From a virus, in IMG/VR virus record IMGVR_UViG_3300008266_000267, positions 1 to 32,957 of that record: a stretch of 32,957 bases of DNA, one strand, 5' to 3'. Both the position numbers and the translations under genes were made by a program. Position 1 is the stretch's first letter. Every line of letters starts with the position of its first letter. Of the stretch, positions 6,801-13,719 are shown piece by piece. Under the pieces are notes generated by a model, which was not told where the DNA came from, ran no database searches, and saw nothing but the letters and a program-made list of their open reading frames with translations.

Positions 6801-8861
6801 TTATCGAACAACAGGCTGAATAATCTGGCCTCGCAGTATCTCTTGCACCGCCTCAGCATTGGTAAGCGCCATATTCTGAGCGGTCTCATCAACCTTGCTC
6901 AAGGTCTCCAGCGTCTTGGCCCTGCTGAGTTCAGCATCGGCCACGGTCTTGACCGTGCTGGCTCGAGCCTGGGCTGCCTTGGCGGTGGCCTCCTCGGCTG
7001 CGGCTTGCAAGTACATTGAATTCGGGTCTTGCGGTGTGCCTTGCATCTCGGCCATGAGTTCTTGGGCCTCGTTGTCTGTCGGCTTGACCACGCCCATGCG
7101 CAAGAGCTTCTTGCGGAAATAGGCGTTGGCGTCACCGATGCCCTCGCCTTCCATGTTCATCATGGCCATGGCTGTGATGACCTGTTGGGTTTCTGGGTCT
7201 TGGGTAATCTGGAGCATGCCGGTCAGCGCCCTGACAGTAGCAGCACGCTTGCTGCTGCTGGATGGCCCGACTTCGGACACCACATCAAAGGTCGCAGAAC
7301 TCAAGTCGTTTGCCATCACCACCGCGCCTGTTTCAGTGTCAATCGTGGGCTGCATCAGCTCCACCATTCCGGCTTCGCCAGTCGGGGCGATGGTCTTCAT
7401 CTTGCGCTTGTCTTCGGTGTAGATTTCCTTGGCCATCGAGAGCCATATCTCTCCGCAGCGTTTCATGCCCTTTGCAAAGTTGGACATGTAAATGTACGTC
7501 TGCATATCCACACGAGTCTGGATCATCTCCACCGCTTTGCCGGATACGCCTGACACCATCTTGTCAGCACCTTGCGGGTTGCCCAGAATGTCCTGCATAT
7601 CTTGCTCTGTGATCTGCAAGAGGGTCGCCATCGCAGGCGGGATTGCTGCGCTGCGGGTATAGGCAACGGGGCCAGTGACCGTTTGGTTTCCGTCTTGATC
7701 GGTGATCGGGTTGACCAACAGATATGGGTAATCACGCAAGTTGTCTTCAGCCCACATGACTTGGTGGCCTGCGACCTGTTCGGGGGTCAAGATTGGTTTC
7801 TCGATGCTGGACAGGGCTGAAATCTCGCCCAGCTTGGAGAGCTGCATGTTCTTCAGGCGTTGGGCATCTTTGGCCAGGCGCACTGCACCCATGCAGCGTT
7901 CGATGTTGTCCACGAACCAGCGTTTGCCGTAGACGGGCACGATGGGAATGCACTTGCCAGCAATGTAGCCTGCGTCTTCCAGCACCTTGCCGCCCGACAT
8001 GATGTATTTTCGAACCCGCGTGCGCTTGATGCGCTTTTGGCGTACCTCGCGGGTGCCGATGGCCAGCAAGGTTTCTTCCAGCATTTCATCGTTCTCGAAA
8101 TCTTGCTGGCTGTAACGCTCCTCGGTTCCGTCAACGCCCTCGAAGATGCGGATCGTCTCAGTCTTTTCCTCGACCTTGTAATACTCAGCCACAAAGACCA
8201 CGTCAGGGGTTGCCCAGTCGAATTCATACTGGTGGATGATCTTGGGCCAGTCGGATGGGTCGTCGTTGTAGATTTCCTTGTAGCTTTCGCGGGTCATGCT
8301 GTTGACCACAAAGCAATATCTGGCGTCGGACTTGTCCTGGCGCTTGGCGTTCAGGTCAAAGAACACCGAGCTGTCGGCATCGAAGATCGGCTCGAAGCGG
8401 ATGCGCTGACGATCATCCTCGGAATCTTCTTCATCCTCATAGACGGTGCGCAGACGCCACGCGCCAAAGCCACCGCCCACAGCCTCCTCAAAGGCGTTGT
8501 CGTAGGCTTCGTCGGCCACCGACGCCTGCTCGTCTGCACGGTAAAGACCGTCGCAAACCTCGGCCAGCTTGTCGTTTTCCGTGCCGTCTTTGCTGACGTA
8601 ATCAACGGTGATGCGGTTGTTGCGGTACTCGTTGACGATCCTGATCACGGCCAGCATGATCTTGTTGACTTCAAACTTGGGCTTGTTCTCGTATTGATCC
8701 CAGAGCGGGCCTTCCCACTGTGCGCCGCAAAGACTGTAGAAGCGCCGGTCTTGCAGGCATTGCAGTCGCTCATCGCGCAGCGCGGTCTGAATGTCGTTGT
8801 ACTGCCGCAAGGCTTCAGCGTGCAGATTCGAGAGCCGCTGATCGTTGGATAGTCGAGCCAT
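6801..8861 (-). CDS. Portal protein, P22 gp1 type
   Basis: This 686-residue protein compares with 725 in P22. Aligned landmarks are DKSDARYCFVVNSMTRESY (P22: DKSDARHCTVIHSMSQ), AGKCIPIVPVYGKRWFVDN (P22: AGEHIPIVPVFGEWGFVED) and GAVRLAKDAQRLKNM. A C-terminal Ala/Glu/Lys-rich helical stretch follows, like the P22 barrel. I set the start at the ATG at 8861, with GAGGA eight bases upstream. The frame stays open for 12 more codons into the terminase gene, but those lack a ribosome site. Twelve copies should form the DNA channel at one capsid vertex and dock the large terminase. The 75 bases between this gene and scaffold hold nothing that I recognise. Confidence 0.93.
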   Translation of the reverse strand: MARLSNDQRLSNLHAEALRQYNDIQTALRDERLQCLQDRRFYSLCGAQWEGPLWDQYENKPKFEVNKIMLAVIRIVNEYRNNRITVDYVSKDGTENDKLAEVCDGLYRADEQASVADEAYDNAFEEAVGGGFGAWRLRTVYEDEEDSEDDRQRIRFEPIFDADSSVFFDLNAKRQDKSDARYCFVVNSMTRESYKEIYNDDPSDWPKIIHQYEFDWATPDVVFVAEYYKVEEKTETIRIFEGVDGTEERYSQQDFENDEMLEETLLAIGTREVRQKRIKRTRVRKYIMSGGKVLEDAGYIAGKCIPIVPVYGKRWFVDNIERCMGAVRLAKDAQRLKNMQLSKLGEISALSSIEKPILTPEQVAGHQVMWAEDNLRDYPYLLVNPITDQDGNQTVTGPVAYTRSAAIPPAMATLLQITEQDMQDILGNPQGADKMVSGVSGKAVEMIQTRVDMQTYIYMSNFAKGMKRCGEIWLSMAKEIYTEDKRKMKTIAPTGEAGMVELMQPTIDTETGAVVMANDLSSATFDVVSEVGPSSSSKRAATVRALTGMLQITQDPETQQVITAMAMMNMEGEGIGDANAYFRKKLLRMGVVKPTDNEAQELMAEMQGTPQDPNSMYLQAAAEEATAKAAQARASTVKTVADAELSRAKTLETLSKVDETAQNMALTNAEAVQEILRGQIIQPVVR

Positions 8862-8890
8862 GTGAGGTTTCCTCAATTTGTGCGATTGTC

Positions 8891-10114
8891 TCACCACTTC
8901 TTAATGTTTGCGATGGGTGTGAAACTCGCTGGCTTTGTAATGGCTGCACGCCGGACGCCTTCGCAGGCGTAGCGCAAAGCGTCAATGACGTGGTTTTTCT
9001 TGTCTTCGAGCACCGGCAATATCTTGCCAGTCAATGGGTCTGTTTTGTAGCTGTAAAGGGTCAGCTCGTCAATCGTGTGAATGCAGCGCGGGTGAACCAC
9101 GATGTCGTAGTTCTTCAGAAACTGGATGCCCTCCTCAACAGATCGCGGGCCTTTGACAGCGGTCATGATCTTGGGGAACCCGTTCTTGCGCATGTGGCTG
9201 ATCGTCTCAGGCCTGGCCGAGTCTGCCACGATGGGCCACTTCTCGGACTCAGGCACCTGCATGAACAGCTCGGGCGTGTTGACGATCTCGCAGCCCACCA
9301 TGTAGACCTCGTAGTCGATGTAGAGCGTGCGCCCGATGATGTGGCAGCGCACCAGCGTAGTCGGATCGACTGCGAAGCCCCAGTCAGCGCCAAGCCGATG
9401 GATGGCGTCAGGCGGTGCGTCGAAGTCCTCAATGCGCCAGTTGTTGAACACTCGGCTATTGCTGTTGGTCAGATACTGACCCATCCAGACGTGAGCATAC
9501 TTGTCGGAATCGCGCCGCTTGTCGTACTCCATCTCGTCGCGCAGGACGTCTGGGAACCAAGGGTTGTCAGTGAAGTTCACCCGCAGGACAGTCGCGTCCT
9601 TCGGTGGCGTCGGGCCACGCAGCAGGAAGTCCACCGGGTCGGACTGCTGGCGAGGGTTCCAAGTGAACCACAGTTCGCTGTCAGGCTTGCGAATCGTTGG
9701 CCGCAGCAAGTCAAGGCTGGTCTGGCTCAGGGACTGGGCCTCTTCCACCCAGGCGCAGTCGTAGCCTTCCAGCGACTTGATGCTGTCTGCCGTGTGATTC
9801 TGCATGCCCTGGAAGATGATCGCACCGTCGCCCTTCTTGGACTTGATGACGGCTTCCTGCACCTCGAAGTAAGCGCCGGCATTCATGTCCTGAATCTTGG
9901 TCTCGAGCAGGCGCTTCACGGACTGGTTCAGCGACTTCTGAATCTCGCGCACGCAAACGCTGCGCCGCTTCTGATCCATGATGTGAGCCTCGATCATCAG
10001 CTCGGCGAACATGTGCGACTTGCCAGAGCCTCGCCCGCCCCACGCGCCCTTGTAGCGGCTTGGCTCCAGCAAAGGCACAGCCCATTCTGGAGTCGATAGC
10101 TGCAAGACGCTCAT
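8891..10114 (-). CDS. Terminase large subunit (ATPase/nuclease packaging motor)
   Basis: This 407-residue protein is close to SPP1/Sf6-type large terminases (Terminase_3 plus its C-terminal nuclease). Walker A is GGRGSGKS at residues 26-33 and Walker B is CAWVEEA at 120-126. The LWFTWNP coupling motif follows at about 148-153. The RNase H-like nuclease shows the expected acidic triad: D244 in GADWGFAVD, D298 in VADSARPE and D378 in NHVIDALRYA. The ATG at 10114 overlaps the small-subunit stop (ATGA). Headful cutting is usual for this group and agrees with a circularly permuted assembly. The assignment is very secure. Confidence 0.96.
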   Translation of the reverse strand: MSVLQLSTPEWAVPLLEPSRYKGAWGGRGSGKSHMFAELMIEAHIMDQKRRSVCVREIQKSLNQSVKRLLETKIQDMNAGAYFEVQEAVIKSKKGDGAIIFQGMQNHTADSIKSLEGYDCAWVEEAQSLSQTSLDLLRPTIRKPDSELWFTWNPRQQSDPVDFLLRGPTPPKDATVLRVNFTDNPWFPDVLRDEMEYDKRRDSDKYAHVWMGQYLTNSNSRVFNNWRIEDFDAPPDAIHRLGADWGFAVDPTTLVRCHIIGRTLYIDYEVYMVGCEIVNTPELFMQVPESEKWPIVADSARPETISHMRKNGFPKIMTAVKGPRSVEEGIQFLKNYDIVVHPRCIHTIDELTLYSYKTDPLTGKILPVLEDKKNHVIDALRYACEGVRRAAITKPASFTPIANIKKW

Positions 10115-10563
10115 GTCTTGACGATCACCCGCTCAATGCGCTGCACCAGTGGATTGGCAGGGTCGCCAGAAACTTCGATCTTGTCGCCAAACTTCTTGGG
10201 TGCCAGCTTGGACAGCAACCATTTGCGGGTGTCCACTTGCAGCTTGTGCTTCTGTACAGCCGCCCAGTCTTTCTTCCCGTCTGGCAGAAAACCAACGTCT
10301 GAATCACTCAACTCCAGCACCTCTTGCGCCATGCGTTCAATCAAGTCTTCCCTCGCGCGCGCATATTCTGCGGCTAAAGCGTCATCATCGTTCAACCATG
10401 TGTTGAATGTGCTCTGATGCACTCCGGCCGCCTCACATGACTTGAGAGCACTCAACCCATTGCGCATTCCTTGCAGCACCAATGCAGTGACTGAGGCTCG
10501 ATCTTCGCTGCCGGGTTTAGTTCGCTTGATTATCCCTTGTGTTTTCTTTTCTTTTGTATTCAT
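10111..10563 (-). CDS. Terminase small subunit, Sf6-like
   Basis: This is a 150-residue protein. The N-terminal half carries a helix-turn-helix-like stretch, SALKSCEAAGVHQSTFNTWL, expected for pac-site recognition. The segment ARAREDLIERMAQEVLEL, then KLQVDTRKWLLSKLAPKKFG, is the oligomerisation core typical of Sf6-type small terminases. The Sf6 protein is about 140 residues. The start at 10563 has AAGGAAAA about eight bases upstream. It is coupled to the large subunit by an ATGA overlap. By analogy with P22 the pac site may lie within or near this gene, but I cannot point to it. Confidence 0.92.
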   Translation of the reverse strand: MNTKEKKTQGIIKRTKPGSEDRASVTALVLQGMRNGLSALKSCEAAGVHQSTFNTWLNDDDALAAEYARAREDLIERMAQEVLELSDSDVGFLPDGKKDWAAVQKHKLQVDTRKWLLSKLAPKKFGDKIEVSGDPANPLVQRIERVIVKT

Positions 10564-10605
10564 GCTTGATTTTCCTTAAATGTAATTCCCTGACTTAGAT
10601 TTTGT

Positions 10606-10839
10606 TTACTGTTGAAATGTTTTATCACCAGCATTCAACCATTGATTTTCTGTCCGATAAAACTTCCACTGAGCAGCTTCTGCCTCAGTAAATGTTTCTT
10701 CACTAACTGGCGCCCCTGTAATCCAAGAGAACAACTCCACCGTCACTCTCCCGTTTGACCTCCCCAGCACGATGCCTTGCAACGCCACCTCGCCGTTCTC
10801 ATCCACCGTGTGGAAAAACTTTCCCTTCTCCATCCCCAT
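10606..10839 (-). CDS. Hypothetical protein upstream of terminase
   Basis: This is a 77-residue protein beginning MGMEKGKFFHTVDENGEVAL. It has a short basic-free beta-rich core (GIVLGRSNGRVTVELFSWIT) and ends KTFQQ. The frame stays open upstream through the TGCCCCT repeat array. That part gives a low-complexity proline/glycine/cysteine translation with no support as protein. I chose the ATG at 10839, preceded by GGGGAG at seven bases. A second ATG at 10833 is possible. Similar short proteins occur next to replication or terminase genes in other phages, but I know of no function. Confidence 0.7.
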   Translation of the reverse strand: MGMEKGKFFHTVDENGEVALQGIVLGRSNGRVTVELFSWITGAPVSEETFTEAEAAQWKFYRTENQWLNAGDKTFQQ

Positions 10840-10893
10840 GTTAGTGCTCCCCAACTTTGTTAAAAAACCTGCCCCGCCCCCACCGCATCCCGT

Positions 10894-11006
10894 TGCCCCT
10901 ACTGCCCCTAACGTATACGTTTTAGGGGCAGGGAGGGGCACAAATAACGGGCTTTTGCCCCTGTTGCCCCTGCCGCCCCTAGGGGCACAAAGGGGCATTA
11001 GGGGCA
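10894..11006. repeat. TGCCCCT/AGGGGCA inverted heptamer array
   Basis: Ten copies of a 7-mer lie in 113 bases. Two TGCCCCT (10894, 10903) face two AGGGGCA (10924, 10934) across an ACGTATACGT core. Then TGCCCCT at 10956 and 10965 and CGCCCCT at 10974 face AGGGGCA at 10981, 10991 and 11000. Spacing within each set is 9-10 bases, so each half forms a large imperfect dyad. The array starts inside the primase stop codon and fills the gap to the next gene. It could be an origin with iterons, a protein-binding array or a pair of RNA hairpins; it lacks the T-tract of a terminator. The flanking bases 10840-10893 hold a further G-rich stretch on the minus strand. Confidence 0.85.
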
Positions 11007-13046
11007 TTGTGTTGGCTCATTTTTTTGCATCAACATCACGCTCGCCTGCACCTCATTGACGAACACCCAACCGCCGTCGCATGACTCCAGAGTGCCTGCA
11101 TTGAGCAATGGTGAGATGATCCCATCTGGCCGAGAAGCATCCATTTTATTCCTGGCGGTGCGTTCAGCCACCCCATCTTTAATTAACAAATCCCGCAACC
11201 CTGCCCTGCTCAAATAAGGTAATCCTTTGCGCTCTTCTGTACCAGAAGCCCACCAAGCACGCTCAACCATTCTGACATTCTCATCATACTTTGATGGTTT
11301 CTTGTTTGGTTTATTGTTGGTGGATTCATCGTCTTGAATAGCCACGCAAGTCGTTGCTTGGTTACCAAACTTGGATACACCCATCTCAACCACCTCCAGT
11401 TTGAAGTAGATGGTTTCTCCCTTGCTTGGCAGTTCGCGTTGCTTGGTCACGTTGACCATGCGGATGCCGTCTTTTTCAATCACCTCAATCTCGGTGTCAA
11501 TGTGAGCGCGGATGCCTGACCAGCCTCGAGCGCCTTTGGCTGCGTCCTTGCCGTTGTGGTGGACGATCATCAAGGCGGCTTTGGTGGCGGTGGCTACCTG
11601 GTCAAAACGAGCCATGACCGGCCCCATGTCTTCACCGCTGTTTTCGTTGGCTCCTGCGCTCATGCGTGCCAAGGTATCGCCAATGATGAGGCGCACGGGT
11701 TGGCCCTTCATCTGCTCAATGGAGCGCACCAACTCAATCACATCGTAGGCATCTTGGTCGCCGGTGTAAAAGTTGATAGGCACGGGCACCATTGCCAAGT
11801 TCTCAAGGTTGCAGTTGTGATACTTTTTGATGGCTTGCATCCGTGATCTGATGCTGGCCGGGGCTTCGGTTGCCAAGTAGATCACCAGACCTGGGTCGGT
11901 CTTGCGTCCGTAGCACAGCGTGCCGCTTGCGATTGCGGTGGCAACTGAGAGCGCCCAAAAGGTTTTGCCTGAGTTGCTGTCGCCATAGACCACCACCGAG
12001 CTGCCAATGGTCATCAAGCCCTCAACCAGTTCGTTTGGCGCTTCGTACTCGCTGCCGAGCTGGTCGCCAAAGACCACCTTGAGCTTATCAAAGACAGCGG
12101 TGCCGGTCTGCTGAATCAACAATGCGGTCAAGTCGTTTCCAGCTTGAGCGTAATCATTGACGTCACCAAGAACTGGCGGCATCACCATCCGCGCCCCATG
12201 CTTGGCGCAGGCTTGCTCTGCGTACCTTTGGCCGACTCCGCTCTTATCATTGTCGGCCACAATCACCAAATCGCTGGTTGGGTGCAGGCCGCGCATGGTT
12301 GCGGTCACCGGCACAAGGTTGGACGCTGAGTATGCAACGACAACCGGCCTTAAGGTGACTTGATGGATGGTCGCAGCCGTGGCATAGCCTTCGGCAACGT
12401 AAATGCTGCCAGGCTCGTCCATTGACCCCAGCACCCAGAACTTGCCGTTGGTCGAACCGCCTGGGTGGTATAGCTTGCCGCCCTCGCTGTCGATGTACTG
12501 GAGTGATGCCAGCGTGCCATCCTGATCGTACAAAGGCACCACCAGACGCCCATCGCCTGTGACCCGTGCGCCGTGAGGAGCGATGCCCTTGCGCCGCAAA
12601 TATGGATGGTCTACTGACGCGCTTATGCAGTCGCTCCAGATGGTGTCAACCACATCCGCAGCCACCTCGTGCTTGCGTGCCTGCTCGAGGTCGCGGGCGG
12701 CTTTGGCTTCGCTCATGCGGCGGGCAAAGGCCATCTCATCGGCCTGGTTGAGCTGCCTGCCCACCTCTGCCCGCCAGGTCTGCTCCATGCCCGCACGCCA
12801 ACAGCCAAAGCGCCCTGCTGGGATGCCGTCGCTGAACGCGATGTACCAACCAGGCTTGTCGCCGTGGCCTGGCGAGCCCTTGGTGCCGGAGCGGAAGCGA
12901 TGAATCTTGCCGTCGAGGTGGATGGTGTCCGGCGGTTCCAAACCAGCATCGCGCATGGCGTCTTGGAGCTGCTGCTCCGGTGGTGCCAGCACGGGTGCGG
13001 GAGGTGGCGACCATGAGCCGCCGAGGATGTGTCTTAGATCAGCCAT
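10998..13046 (-). CDS. Primase-helicase (Toprim plus RepA/AAA_25 ATPase)
   Basis: This 682-residue protein probably both primes and unwinds at the replication fork. A Toprim-type nucleotidyl-transfer domain is seen at about 213-300, with VAEG (E219) and VADNDKSG (D265, D267). A RecA-like ATPase follows: Walker A GDSNSGKT at 355-362, Walker B LIIGDTLA with D457, and the H496-H497 pair in MIVHHNGK, as in hexameric RepA/KaiC-like helicases. I see no CHC2 zinc finger at the N-terminus. The ATG at 13046 overlaps the regulator's stop by eight bases. The C-terminal 120 residues look like a winged-helix region. The gene is transcribed with the late genes and away from the other replication genes. Confidence 0.9.
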   Translation of the reverse strand: MADLRHILGGSWSPPPAPVLAPPEQQLQDAMRDAGLEPPDTIHLDGKIHRFRSGTKGSPGHGDKPGWYIAFSDGIPAGRFGCWRAGMEQTWRAEVGRQLNQADEMAFARRMSEAKAARDLEQARKHEVAADVVDTIWSDCISASVDHPYLRRKGIAPHGARVTGDGRLVVPLYDQDGTLASLQYIDSEGGKLYHPGGSTNGKFWVLGSMDEPGSIYVAEGYATAATIHQVTLRPVVVAYSASNLVPVTATMRGLHPTSDLVIVADNDKSGVGQRYAEQACAKHGARMVMPPVLGDVNDYAQAGNDLTALLIQQTGTAVFDKLKVVFGDQLGSEYEAPNELVEGLMTIGSSVVVYGDSNSGKTFWALSVATAIASGTLCYGRKTDPGLVIYLATEAPASIRSRMQAIKKYHNCNLENLAMVPVPINFYTGDQDAYDVIELVRSIEQMKGQPVRLIIGDTLARMSAGANENSGEDMGPVMARFDQVATATKAALMIVHHNGKDAAKGARGWSGIRAHIDTEIEVIEKDGIRMVNVTKQRELPSKGETIYFKLEVVEMGVSKFGNQATTCVAIQDDESTNNKPNKKPSKYDENVRMVERAWWASGTEERKGLPYLSRAGLRDLLIKDGVAERTARNKMDASRPDGIISPLLNAGTLESCDGGWVFVNEVQASVMLMQKNEPTQCP

Positions 13047-13224
13047 TGACCGCCACCGTGCTGGTGTCGCGCAGATAGTTCTCAATGCTTCGCATGGTGG
13101 ACTTGCTGGGCCTGGTCTTGCCGTTGACCAGCCGGTACAGCGTGAACACGCTCAGGCCAGTAGCTTCGGCCACCACCGGCAGCTTCCGGTCGGCCAAGCG
13201 TTGTTGAATTTCGGTAAGGTTCAT
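13039..13224 (-). CDS. Small Cro-like HTH regulator
   Basis: This is a 61-residue protein that is essentially one helix-turn-helix: LPVVAEATGLSVFTLYRLVN followed by GKTRPSKSTMRSIENYL. Length and pattern fit lambda Cro/XRE-type DNA-binding domains without a C-terminal dimerisation domain. No ribosome site is visible before the ATG at 13224. It may be translated from a leaderless or weak message, which would keep levels low. It is divergent from the first early promoter, whose upstream region contains a TTGCA dyad. Control of that promoter, and of itself, is a natural inference. It overlaps the primase gene by eight bases. Confidence 0.85.
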   Translation of the reverse strand: MNLTEIQQRLADRKLPVVAEATGLSVFTLYRLVNGKTRPSKSTMRSIENYLRDTSTVAVNG

Positions 13225-13240
13225 GTGATGTCAAAAAAAG

Positions 13241-13291
13241 TTGCAGAAAGTTTGCAAATAGTAGCACAAGATCAAAAAGTGATGTTATAGT
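13241..13291 (+). promoter_or_regulatory. Early promoter 1 with TTGCA operator-like dyad
   Basis: TATAGT at 13286-13291 is preceded by TG one base upstream, which makes an extended -10. No good -35 is seen at 16-19 bases. Upstream, TTGCA (13241) and TGCAA (13253-13257) form a dyad with a 7-base spacer. A similar dyad sits at promoter 2. The predicted start is near 13298, directly before a hairpin. The small HTH protein encoded on the other side is the obvious candidate ligand. Confidence 0.65.
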
Positions 13292-13300
13292 TTCACTCAT

Positions 13301-13327
13301 GCGCTGAACAGATGGTCTGACTAGCGC
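13301..13327 (+). promoter_or_regulatory. 5' leader hairpin 1
   Basis: The stem GCGCT (13301-13305) pairs with AGCGC (13323-13327). After a small internal loop, CAGA (13309-13312) pairs with TCTG (13316-13319) around a TGG loop. It begins within a few bases of the predicted transcript start and ends six bases before the AGGAG ribosome site (13333-13337) of the gene at 13345. The outer stem differs from its paralogue at 13676 by a compensatory swap. Confidence 0.75.
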
Positions 13328-13344
13328 GAAACAGGAGAAGCAAA

Positions 13345-13536
13345 ATGGAACAGCAAAACGCACAAGGTTCAGTTCGCATCGGCAGCACCGGCAACAAGTT
13401 GCACCCAGCAATCAACGACCAGCGTTATGGAATGATGATCTGCTGCCGCTGCCCCGGCACGCAGCAGGGGTTGGCATACAAAAACGCTGAGTTCTTCCCC
13501 GGCGTTGAGTCAAACTGCCGGAAGACGCCAGCATGA
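13345..13536 (+). CDS. Hypothetical first early protein
   Basis: This 63-residue protein has a Cys pair and single Cys residues (MMICCRCPGTQQG and SNCRKTPA), which might bind a metal. Otherwise it is polar, with no membrane segment. AGGAG lies seven bases before the ATG, after a leader hairpin. As the first gene behind an early promoter, it is expected soon after infection and could act on host functions; that is position-based inference only. The stop overlaps the next start (ATGA). I do not recognise a family. Confidence 0.7.
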   Translation: MEQQNAQGSVRIGSTGNKLHPAINDQRYGMMICCRCPGTQQGLAYKNAEFFPGVESNCRKTPA

Positions 13537-13631
13537 AGCGCCTTCTGATCGAGGTGGCCCAAGCCACCCTAGTCGCCGCCATCATCGGCGCACCGATCTT
13601 CTACTTCTTCTTGTTTGTGATGACCCCTTAA
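13533..13631 (+). CDS. 32-residue single-pass membrane microprotein
   Basis: This very short frame translates as MKRLLIEVAQATLVAAIIGA followed by PIFYFFLFVMTP. It has a basic N-terminus and one hydrophobic helix (about residues 10-30), as in small phage inner-membrane proteins. The ATG overlaps the preceding stop as ATGA, which supports coupled translation. It ends just before the second early promoter. The function is unknown. Because of its size it would be missed by most gene finders. Confidence 0.6.
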   Translation: MKRLLIEVAQATLVAAIIGAPIFYFFLFVMTP

Positions 13632-13636
13632 AAAAG

Positions 13637-13668
13637 TTTGCACAGACTTGCAAAAGTCATGTTATAAT
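13637..13668 (+). promoter_or_regulatory. Early promoter 2 with TTTGCA dyad
   Basis: TATAAT at 13663-13668 is a perfect -10 and is preceded by TG with one base between (extended -10). TTGCAC at 13638-13643 could serve as -35 with a long 19-base spacer. TTTGCA (13637-13642) and TGCAAA (13649-13654) form a dyad with a 6-base spacer that overlaps the -35 region, so a bound repressor would block polymerase. The start is predicted near 13675, at the foot of leader hairpin 2. Confidence 0.75.
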
Positions 13669-13675
13669 TGCATCA

Positions 13676-13702
13676 GCGCAGAACAGATTGTCTGAAGTGC
13701 GC
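13676..13702 (+). promoter_or_regulatory. 5' leader hairpin 2
   Basis: The stem GCGCA (13676-13680) pairs with TGCGC (13698-13702). The inner CAGA (13684-13687) pairs with TCTG (13691-13694) around a TTG loop. The layout is the same as hairpin 1 but with an A-T instead of a T-A closing pair, so pairing is preserved. An AGGAG ribosome site follows and the ATG is at 13720. A role in mRNA protection or translational control is likely. Confidence 0.75.
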
Positions 13703-13719
13703 AAAACAGGAGAAACAAA

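Noticed and set aside
7860-8852. Plus-strand open frame of 330 codons antisense to the portal gene
   Set aside because: The same shadow effect applies. The portal frame shows family motifs throughout, and this one shows none.
8720-10099. Plus-strand open frame of 459 codons antisense to terminase and portal genes
   Set aside because: It is a shadow of well-supported minus-strand genes: low-complexity, His/Val/Arg-rich translation, no ribosome site and no recognisable domain.
10840-11007. N-terminal extension of the 77-residue protein through the repeat array
   Set aside because: The translation is Pro/Gly/Cys low complexity created by the heptamers, and a good ribosome site exists at 10839.
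13225-13300. A minus-strand promoter for the regulator gene
   Set aside because: TTGACA occurs at 13232-13237 on the minus strand, but it lies too close to the ATG and has no acceptable -10 at the right spacing. Other pairs are weak.
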